Of a DNA stretch of 13,104 bases, positions 8,474-13,104 are shown one piece after another. The notes beneath the pieces were generated by a model, which saw only the letters and a list, made by a program, of their open reading frames with translations, did not search any database and was not told the origin of the DNA. This stretch comes from Wolbachia pipientis. GTDB lineage: Bacteria > Pseudomonadota > Alphaproteobacteria > Rickettsiales > Anaplasmataceae. Each line of letters begins with the position of its first letter. Position 1 is the stretch's first letter. Where the stretch lies: NCBI RefSeq assembly GCF_023661085.1, contig NZ_JAHDJT010000015.1, positions 273-13,376 of the forward strand. The letters run 5' to 3'. Both the position numbers and the translations under genes were made by a program.

Positions 8474-8936
8474 AAATATACCTATTGGGAGGACATTGGA
8501 ACAACAGAGGCTCTGTACATAAGTCAACAATAATTTTTATATAAATCAAAATACCTCCATAACCCTTAATAATTTTACGTAAATTAAAGTAGTACGCTTC
8601 CACAGTTCTCTCCACAGTCTTATATGGCAGTTGAGCTGCATTATACTTGTTAGGCAGAAGTGAAAGGCAACATGTCTAATATGAAATCTAAGTTTCACTC
8701 TGCTCTTGCTTATCCTTTCCATTGGCATTACTACCTTGAGTAAAATTTATGTTCCTCCTATATTTTTTAATAACAAAATTCTGTTTTATCAACCAACATT
8801 CTATGTATAATTACAGCTAATTTCTGGGCTACTGCAATAATTACCTTACTTCAACAACTAGGCATAGTCAATTTGAGGAGCAGAAGCAAGCTTTGACACA
8901 AAATCGGAAAAAGGTTATGCAAGAGATCTATTGCTA

Positions 8937-8951
8937 TGATACTCATTGTCA
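8937..8951 (+). promoter_or_regulatory. Fur-box-like 7-1-7 palindrome upstream of bfr
   Basis: TGATACT-C-ATTGTCA matches the classical Fur 7-1-7 motif TGATAAT-N-ATTATCA at 12 of 14 defined positions. It lies just upstream of the -10-like TATACT (8959-8964), where a repressor would block RNA polymerase, and 38 nt before the bfr ATG. An iron-dependent site in front of an iron-storage gene makes sense, but Rickettsiales have a much reduced set of iron regulators and I cannot see whether this genome encodes Fur. In AT-rich DNA a near match could be chance. Confidence 0.3.
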
Positions 8952-8958
8952 TATGGAT

Positions 8959-8964
8959 TATACT
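8959..8964 (+). promoter_or_regulatory. Candidate -10 element of bfr-surf1
   Basis: TATACT, 5 of 6 to consensus; a start near 8971 would leave a leader of about 18 nt. No good -35 lies 16-18 nt upstream (TTGCTA at 8931 is 22 nt away). The perfect TTGACA at 8893-8898 pairs only with a poor TATGCA at 8916. Transcription may therefore be weak or activator-dependent. Confidence 0.3.
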
Positions 8965-8978
8965 AATAGATAAAACTA

Positions 8979-8986
8979 AAGGAAGG
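8979..8986 (+). promoter_or_regulatory. Strong ribosome binding site of bfr
   Basis: AAGGAAGG ends 2 nt before the ATG at 8989, and its AAGGA core is 5 nt from the start. It is one of the clearest Shine-Dalgarno sequences in the window and fixes the bfr start. Confidence 0.7.
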
Positions 8987-8988
8987 TT

Positions 8989-9468
8989 ATGAATAAAGAG
9001 ATAATAATAAAGCATTTGAATAAATCACTCACTGGTGAGTTGACTTCTATACGCCAATATTTTTTGCATTTTACAATTCTCAAAGATAGTGGGATCAATA
9101 AACTCGCAGAGAAAATGAAAAACGAGCTTGACGAGGAACTTGAGCATGCAAATAAGCTAGCAGAAAGGATTTTATTACTTAAAGGTATACCAAACTTTCA
9201 GGACACAAATGAAATCTCAAAGTATGACGGGAAGTTTACAAAAGATACAATACGAAAAATCTTGGAAGATAACTTAAAATTAGAAGAAGAAGGTTTAAAA
9301 GACTATAGGGAAGCAATTTCTGTTGCTAAAAAAGAGGAAGATTTTGTTAGTGTAATCTTATTAGAGGAACTATTGAAAAATGAGGAAGAGCACTACCATT
9401 GGATCGAAGAGCAAATTGCTCTTATTGAACTTATAGGTGTTGAAAATTACCTAAAAACACAAATGTAA
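8989..9468 (+). CDS. bfr: Bacterioferritin-family iron-storage protein, haem ligand absent
   Basis: 159 residues (E. coli Bfr 158), a four-helix ferritin-like protein expected to form a 24-subunit shell that oxidises and stores iron in the cytoplasm. By hand alignment to E. coli Bfr the di-iron site is complete: E17, E50, H53, E99, E132 and H135, with Y24 nearby. GELTSIRQYFLH (16-27), ERILLLKGIPNFQD (59-72) and EEEHYHWIEEQ (132-142) are typical. The Met that ligates haem between subunits (M52 in E. coli) is replaced by Leu51 in DEELEHA (48-54). It is therefore a ferroxidase-competent protein that probably lacks the standard bis-Met haem. The start is set by AAGGAAGG. surf1 begins 1 nt after the stop, so the two form an operon. 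A Dps-like protein is less likely given length and motif spacing. Confidence 0.93.
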   Translation: MNKEIIIKHLNKSLTGELTSIRQYFLHFTILKDSGINKLAEKMKNELDEELEHANKLAERILLLKGIPNFQDTNEISKYDGKFTKDTIRKILEDNLKLEEEGLKDYREAISVAKKEEDFVSVILLEELLKNEEEHYHWIEEQIALIELIGVENYLKTQM

Positions 9469-9469
9469 G

Positions 9470-10084
9470 GTGTTAAAAAAAACAATATTCATCTTAATTA
9501 TACCTTGCTTACTTCTTTTTTTATTAGGGTTGTGGCAATTATTTAGGTTGAGCTGGAAGAACAATATTATCAAAAATATGAATCTTCCAGTTGTCCATCT
9601 ATTACCCAATAATGATCTTGCAAAATTTAACTACAGACACATCAAGATTGATGGGATTTTAAGTGACATAGAGCTATACGTTTTTGCAGGGCAGCGCGGT
9701 TATCATGTGCTGTCTCCTATGCTGCTCACTAATGGACATTACATGCTAGTGAATAAAGGAATAGTAAGAGAGAAAAAAAAGGAAGGAGCAAGAATTGAGA
9801 AAATAGCTGCAAGTGGAGTTTTATATTGCGATAGCAGTAAAAGCAAAAGTTGGTTAATCAAAAATGATACTGCTTTGAACACATGGTTTACCCTAAGTAC
9901 AGAAGAAATCTCCAATGAACTCGGTATTAAGCTAGAGCAGTGTATGCTGTGGCAGAAGGGTTTCAGCAATAAGTTAACTATACAGCCGATGAAACACTTG
10001 GAATACGCGATAACTTGGTTTGCACTTTCCTTGATTTGGTGTGTTGTTTATTATAGACAAAATAAACGCCACTCAAGTGGCTGA
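9470..10084 (+). CDS. surf1: SURF1 family cytochrome oxidase assembly protein
   Basis: 204 residues. SURF1/Shy1 proteins help build the haem a-containing subunit I of cytochrome c oxidase in the inner membrane. The classic layout is present: N-terminal helix (about 5-26) running into GLWQLFRLSWK (20-30), a periplasmic domain with the GQRGYHVLSPM strand (74-84) and VNKGIVR (94-100), and a C-terminal helix (about 179-196) preceded by HLEYAITWFALS (176-187), which holds the conserved His and Tyr. The start is GTG, 1 nt after the bfr stop; TAAGG abuts it too closely to be a normal ribosome site, so expression probably depends on translational coupling with bfr. It is at the short end for the family, mainly through a compact middle. 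The last codons form part of a hairpin that may terminate the convergent operon. Confidence 0.9.
   Translation: MLKKTIFILIIPCLLLFLLGLWQLFRLSWKNNIIKNMNLPVVHLLPNNDLAKFNYRHIKIDGILSDIELYVFAGQRGYHVLSPMLLTNGHYMLVNKGIVREKKKEGARIEKIAASGVLYCDSSKSKSWLIKNDTALNTWFTLSTEEISNELGIKLEQCMLWQKGFSNKLTIQPMKHLEYAITWFALSLIWCVVYYRQNKRHSSG
10056..10081 (-). terminator. Candidate intrinsic terminator of the kefB-type operon
   Basis: Read on the minus strand, GCCAC-TTGA-GTGGC (10081-10068) is a 5-bp GC-rich stem with a tetraloop, followed by the T-rich GTTTATTTTGTC. It lies 43 nt beyond the stop of the antiporter gene and within the last codons of convergent surf1. On the plus strand no T-run follows, so it would work mainly for the minus-strand operon. 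Confidence 0.45.
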
Positions 10085-10124
10085 CATCAACGTTAGGATA
10101 ACAAGAGAAGAACTGAAGAAATAA

Positions 10125-11843
10125 TCATTCATCTATATCGCTGCTAATATCCTTTATCATGCTATAATTGCCTTTCCTAAATCTACTTTTTAAGGACTCA
10201 ACTCCGCTTTCGCTAATACCACTTAGGCTCAGTGCTGCTCCACCAAGCTGCAACCCAATCTCAGATGTCTCCGGAATAATTTTACTAGCCCCTAGATCTT
10301 TGTAAGCTTCTACATTACTCAGGTCTGGTAAGCGTATTATAATATTTACATGTGGAAAATTTGTTGCAACTAGAGAAACAATCTTCTTTATAGTAACTTC
10401 GTTCTTTATTGAAATTACGAGAGCTTGGGCTCTTTCTATTCCTACTGATTTTAAGATTTCATATCTCGTAGCATCTCCAAGATATATAGGAAAGCTATCA
10501 CTTTTCCCTTCTTTGACTACCTTTGATTGAATGTCTACAACAACGTAACTTAGATGCTCTGCGGTAAGCATTTTTGTTACCATATATCCTACCCTGCCGA
10601 ATCCAGCAACTACTACATGGTTATAGAGATCTTGTGTGTCTGTCTCAATTGCTTCATCGTCTAATATTACTTTCTCAGTGCTAAATGAATTTGCTATCCA
10701 CTCTCCAAGTCCCGATAGAAGAGGAGTGAAAGCCATAGTTACCGTAGTTACCATCATAAGCACTTGAGCAATTTCACTTGGTAGTACGTCTAACTCATCT
10801 GCTAAGCGAAACAGGATAAATGCAAATTCACCACCCTGGGCAAGCAATAATCCAGCTTGTATGGCAGGTGCACTCTTAAACCCAAAAAATCTACACAATA
10901 CGTATATGATAGATGTTTTTAAAACGATAAGGGTGATCGACAATAAAGTAATTAGCGGCAATTTATTGAGTAAAAGGTCAATATCGATAGACATACCGAC
11001 AGTCATAAAGAATAAGCCGAGAAATAAATCTTTGAATGGCAACACCGCATGTTCCACCGAGTGCCTGTGTTCTGTTTCTGCGACTAATAACCCAGCAACG
11101 AATGCGCCCAGTGCCATTGATAAATGAAATTGCTCGGTAATAAATGCTGCTCCTAATATTATTAAGAGTGTTGTTGATACAAAGACCTCGTTACTTTCCA
11201 TTTTAGCAATAACCGAAAATAAAGGTCTGAGTAATAACCTACCGGTTATAAATATCAGCACTAATGCAATAGCTGCTTGTACTAATGAACCTGCCAGTGA
11301 GCTTATCAGACTGTTTTCAGAACTACCAGTAAGTAAGGGTACTAATACTATTAGCGGTACCACTGCAAAGTCTTGCATTAGTAGCACCGCTATTGACAAC
11401 CTACCAACTTGACTTGCTTGAGAACCTTTTTCCTGCAGAACCTGTAACACTATTGCCGTTGAGGACAACGCAAGCCCACCGCCGATAACTGCTGCCATGT
11501 TAGTGTTCACTCCAAAAGCAAGAGCAATGCACCATATCGCTACCATGGTAACTATAACTTGAAGGGAACCAAACCCAAATACATGGATACGCATGGCAAT
11601 AAGGCGTTCAAAGGTCAATTCAAGACCTATAATAAATAATAGAAAAACTACGCCAAATTCTGCAAAATTATCCATTGCATCAGCTGAATGTATCAGATTA
11701 AATCCATGAGAACCAATCAACGCGCCTGCGACGAAGTAACCGAGCACTGGGCTGATATTCATTTTCCAAAACGCTATGACTATAAACACAGCAGCGGAAA
11801 GTAGAATTATAATATCAAACAAATACTGAGAGCTGCCGTGCAT
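10125..11843 (-). CDS. KefB/KefC-type monovalent cation:H+ antiporter with RCK domain
   Basis: 572-residue CPA2-family protein. The membrane domain (about 8-385, roughly 12-13 helices) is followed by a cytoplasmic Rossmann (RCK/TrkA-N) domain (about 408-530). Family marks: GLALSSTAIVLQ (123-134), MQDFAVVP (156-163) with Gln157-Asp158 for ion binding, GLFFMTVGMSID (276-287) and LLAQGGEFAFILF (333-345). The nucleotide-binding fingerprint is VVVAGFGRVG (410-419), with Asp437 ending strand 2. It probably exchanges K+ (or Na+) for H+ and controls pH and ion balance. The KefC autoinhibitory loop HALESDIEP is replaced by HSVEHAVLP (261-269), so ESD is lost. No RCK_C domain follows. It begins 5 nt after a thioredoxin-like gene, with which it forms an operon. 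kefB, kefC and ybaL cannot be told apart here. Confidence 0.9.
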   Translation of the reverse strand: MHGSSQYLFDIIILLSAAVFIVIAFWKMNISPVLGYFVAGALIGSHGFNLIHSADAMDNFAEFGVVFLLFIIGLELTFERLIAMRIHVFGFGSLQVIVTMVAIWCIALAFGVNTNMAAVIGGGLALSSTAIVLQVLQEKGSQASQVGRLSIAVLLMQDFAVVPLIVLVPLLTGSSENSLISSLAGSLVQAAIALVLIFITGRLLLRPLFSVIAKMESNEVFVSTTLLIILGAAFITEQFHLSMALGAFVAGLLVAETEHRHSVEHAVLPFKDLFLGLFFMTVGMSIDIDLLLNKLPLITLLSITLIVLKTSIIYVLCRFFGFKSAPAIQAGLLLAQGGEFAFILFRLADELDVLPSEIAQVLMMVTTVTMAFTPLLSGLGEWIANSFSTEKVILDDEAIETDTQDLYNHVVVAGFGRVGYMVTKMLTAEHLSYVVVDIQSKVVKEGKSDSFPIYLGDATRYEILKSVGIERAQALVISIKNEVTIKKIVSLVATNFPHVNIIIRLPDLSNVEAYKDLGASKIIPETSEIGLQLGGAALSLSGISESGVESLKSRFRKGNYSMIKDISSDIDE

Positions 11844-11848
11844 GGTAT

Positions 11849-12421
11849 TTAACCTGTAGGATCAGACCATTTAATTGAGCAGCCAATGCTTGACTTTTGG
11901 TCAGCCGGAGGATTCCCAGTTTCTACAACAAATTTCATAGCTTGAAACAAGTCACTACTTCCTGTTTTATAGTTTTGAACCTTTTCTTTTTTTGCATCAT
12001 TAAAACGCCCACGATAGCAGAGTTTTAAATTAGCATTAAAACCAAAAAAGTCAGGAGTACAAATAGCACCGTACTCTTTAGCCACTTCTTGCGTACTGTC
12101 AATCAGATATGGAAATGTAAACTTATTTTCCTTGGCAAAATTAATCATGTTTTCAAAGGAGTCTTCTGGATATTCATTTACATCATTTGGCATTATTGCA
12201 ACAGTACTTATCTGATAATCTTTTTTTAACAAATCAACATCGCTCACCAGATTGCTAATAATTGATCGAACGTAAGGGCAGTGATTGCATATAAACATTA
12301 CAATAAGACCATTTTTTCCACGACAGTCACTTAATGTATAGTGTTTGTTGTCCTCCCCTAAAAGATTGAAATCCTTTGCGGTAAAGTCAAAATCTACCTT
12401 AGGAGTATTCAGTGCAACCAT
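11849..12421 (-). CDS. Thioredoxin-fold protein, AhpC/TSA-like (PRX_like1 type)
   Basis: 190 residues, no signal peptide, so cytoplasmic. The peroxiredoxin/thioredoxin fold is visible from FNLLGEDNKHYTLSD (18-32). The active site FICNHCPYV (43-51) has a C45-N-H-C48 pair, and the cis-proline loop is ICTPDFFGFN (120-129) with Pro123. The C-terminal SIGCSIKW (178-185), containing Cys181, is characteristic of this uncharacterised peroxiredoxin-like group. The likely role is thiol reduction or peroxide handling; the physiological partner is unknown. It is the first gene of a two-gene operon with the Kef-type antiporter (5-nt gap). Kef systems elsewhere respond to glutathione adducts and redox state, so a common theme of thiol stress is plausible but inferred. 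The ribosome site before the ATG at 12421 is weak. Confidence 0.85.
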   Translation of the reverse strand: MVALNTPKVDFDFTAKDFNLLGEDNKHYTLSDCRGKNGLIVMFICNHCPYVRSIISNLVSDVDLLKKDYQISTVAIMPNDVNEYPEDSFENMINFAKENKFTFPYLIDSTQEVAKEYGAICTPDFFGFNANLKLCYRGRFNDAKKEKVQNYKTGSSDLFQAMKFVVETGNPPADQKSSIGCSIKWSDPTG

Positions 12422-12451
12422 AGCTTACAGAGAATTGTGTATCAGGCACAG

Positions 12452-12478
12452 CTTATAATATTATTGCTTAAGTGTCAA
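12452..12478 (-). promoter_or_regulatory. Candidate promoter of the peroxiredoxin-like/antiporter operon
   Basis: On the minus strand a perfect TTGACA (12478-12473) is followed after 15 nt by TATAAG (12457-12452). The spacer is 2 nt short of optimal. The predicted start near 12445 leaves a leader of about 24 nt to the ATG at 12421. Confidence 0.4.
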
Positions 12479-12535
12479 ATGGTTCTTGTGTATACTGTTT
12501 GCATATCCTTTTTTGACATTACGATTATAAAATTT

Positions 12536-13099
12536 ATGTTCATAACCTTTGAAGGAATAGACGGCTCCGGTAAAACAACGCAGTCTGAGTTACTTGCAAG
12601 TCATTTTAAGCAAATTCGTGGTGAAAATAATGTGATATTGACCCGAGAACCAGGTGGCACTGACTTTGCAGAGAAGGTAAGAAGGGTGTTACTTAAGGAC
12701 AATATTGATCCCATCTCTGAACTTTTGCTGCTCGCCTCAATGAGATATGAACATGTAAAAAAATTAATACTGCCAGCTCTAAAAGAAGGAAAGATAGTGA
12801 TTTGCGATCGATTTATTGATTCAACTATTGCATACCAAGGGTATGGGCTTGGAGTCGACTTAGGGCTAATAGGGAACCTTCATAAGTTAGTAAAAATTAG
12901 ACGTCCAGATATCACATTTATCCTAGATATTGATGTTCAAGTTGGGCTAAGCAGAGCAAAAGATAAAAATAAATACGAAGAGATGGACATTAATTTTTAT
13001 AATAAAGTTCGAAAAGGATTTCAAGAGATAGCGCTAGAAGAGCCTGATAGGTGCAATATTATCGCTGAAACTGAAGCTAAAGCTGATAGTCAAGTATAG
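12536..13099 (+). CDS. tmk: Thymidylate kinase, short at the C terminus
   Basis: 187 residues from the ATG at 12536. It phosphorylates dTMP to dTDP, an essential step to dTTP. P-loop GIDGSGKTT (7-15), REPGG (37-41), the DRF motif (91-93) and YQGYG (100-104) are all present. The LID region (about 138-150) is SRAKDKNKYEEM rather than the Arg-rich E. coli form. The frame remains open upstream to a GTG at 12437, but the added 33 residues are hydrophobic and lie before the family's normal N terminus (MFITFEGIDGSGKTT), so I use 12536. Family members usually run to about 200-215 residues. This one stops at TAG after ADSQV, without the last helix expected after the RCNII strand, suggesting a truncation of about 15-25 residues. 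Promoter evidence is limited to TATACT at 12491-12496. The window ends 5 nt after the stop. Confidence 0.88.
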   Translation: MFITFEGIDGSGKTTQSELLASHFKQIRGENNVILTREPGGTDFAEKVRRVLLKDNIDPISELLLLASMRYEHVKKLILPALKEGKIVICDRFIDSTIAYQGYGLGVDLGLIGNLHKLVKIRRPDITFILDIDVQVGLSRAKDKNKYEEMDINFYNKVRKGFQEIALEEPDRCNIIAETEAKADSQV

Positions 13100-13104
13100 G
13101 GTCA

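Larger units (their letters stand above)
8474..8988. other. Long intergenic region between divergent thrS and bfr
   Basis: About 515 bp without a convincing gene. It must contain the thrS-infC promoter (minus) and the bfr promoter (plus). Visible elements: the interrupted palindrome ACAGAG-G-CTCTGT (8504-8516) in the thrS leader; a perfect palindrome TTTACGTAAA (8574-8583); a minus-strand 60-codon frame (8546-8728) and plus-strand short frames (for example 23 codons from 8672), none resembling a known family; a perfect -35 hexamer TTGACA (8893-8898); and, near bfr, a Fur-like palindrome and a -10. No tRNA cloverleaf or insertion sequence end was recognised. The middle may be the decayed remains of a gene. 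Confidence 0.5.

Noticed and set aside
8474..8530. 19-residue N-terminal extension of ThrRS from a TTG at 8530
   Set aside because: The family N terminus (TGS domain) begins at the ATG at 8473; the extension is Cys-rich, unlike the family, and has no ribosome site.
8466..8549. 27-codon frame with GGAGG upstream, overlapping the thrS start (minus), as an attenuator peptide
   Set aside because: It starts with TTG at only 4 nt from GGAGG, contains a single Thr codon and lacks a terminator/antiterminator pair, so there is no basis for attenuation.
8546..8728. 60-codon minus-strand open frame in the thrS-bfr gap
   Set aside because: No ribosome site, no recognisable family and a composition typical of chance translation of AT-rich non-coding DNA.
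8672..8743. 23-codon plus-strand frame with AAGG upstream in the thrS-bfr gap
   Set aside because: Too short and unlike any known peptide; stops follow at once in frame.
10068..10081. Hairpin GCCAC-TCAA-GTGGC as terminator of bfr-surf1 on the plus strand
   Set aside because: No T-run follows on the plus strand; the T-rich tail is on the other side, so it is assigned to the minus-strand operon.
10861..11127. 88-codon plus-strand frame inside the antiporter gene
   Set aside because: Antisense to conserved membrane segments, with no ribosome site or family match.
12437..12535. 33-residue hydrophobic N-terminal extension of thymidylate kinase from a GTG
   Set aside because: Tmk is cytoplasmic and its P-loop lies near residue 10 in the family; the extension runs through promoter-like sequence.

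Overview
The window is an AT-rich stretch of bacterial chromosome. Its gene content and protein signatures point to an obligate intracellular alphaproteobacterium of the Anaplasmataceae, most likely Wolbachia. The supporting signs are an ankyrin-repeat protein with a C-terminal membrane anchor, alphaproteobacterial-type AspRS with an RRDHG N-terminal motif, SURF1 and CcmA scattered among unrelated housekeeping genes, a MHS/ProP-type MFS permease directly behind aspS, and tight two-gene operons separated by low-complexity AT-rich gaps. Genus assignment is by pattern recognition and was not tested by a search.

Layout. (1) 1-1620: an AT-rich upstream region with a promoter candidate, then an ankyrin-repeat membrane protein gene (+). 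(2) 1604-2650: a minus-strand pair, a small membrane-anchored hypothetical protein followed by the haem-exporter ATPase ccmA. The ccmA 3' end overlaps the ankyrin gene tail to tail by 17 bp. (3) 2651-2848: a divergent control region with good sigma70-type promoters on both strands. (4) 2849-5944: aspS and an MFS transporter (+). (5) 6050-8473: thrS-infC (-), 3 nt apart; infC starts with TTG. (6) 8474-8988: a roughly 515-bp gap with no recognisable gene, whose right end carries a Fur-box-like palindrome next to a -10 element. (7) 8989-10084: bacterioferritin and SURF1 (+), 1 nt apart. (8) 10125-12421: a thioredoxin/peroxiredoxin-like gene and a KefB/KefC-type K+/H+ antiporter gene (-), 5 nt apart. 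(9) 12536-13099: thymidylate kinase (+), whose product looks short at the C terminus.

How the genes fit together. Most of the window is translation (AspRS, ThrRS, IF3) and dTTP synthesis (Tmk). A second theme is iron, haem and respiration: CcmA (cytochrome c maturation), bacterioferritin and SURF1 (cytochrome oxidase assembly). A third is redox and ion homeostasis (peroxiredoxin-like protein plus Kef-type antiporter). The ankyrin protein is the only clearly host-interaction-type gene.

I do not see a multi-gene novel system, CRISPR array, toxin-antitoxin pair, prophage or intact insertion sequence. The observations most worth checking are: a bacterioferritin that keeps every ferroxidase ligand but has Leu where the haem-ligating Met should be; a 7-1-7 Fur-like palindrome in front of it; a Kef antiporter whose autoinhibitory acidic loop is degenerate; an apparently C-truncated thymidylate kinase; and the non-discriminating signature in AspRS.
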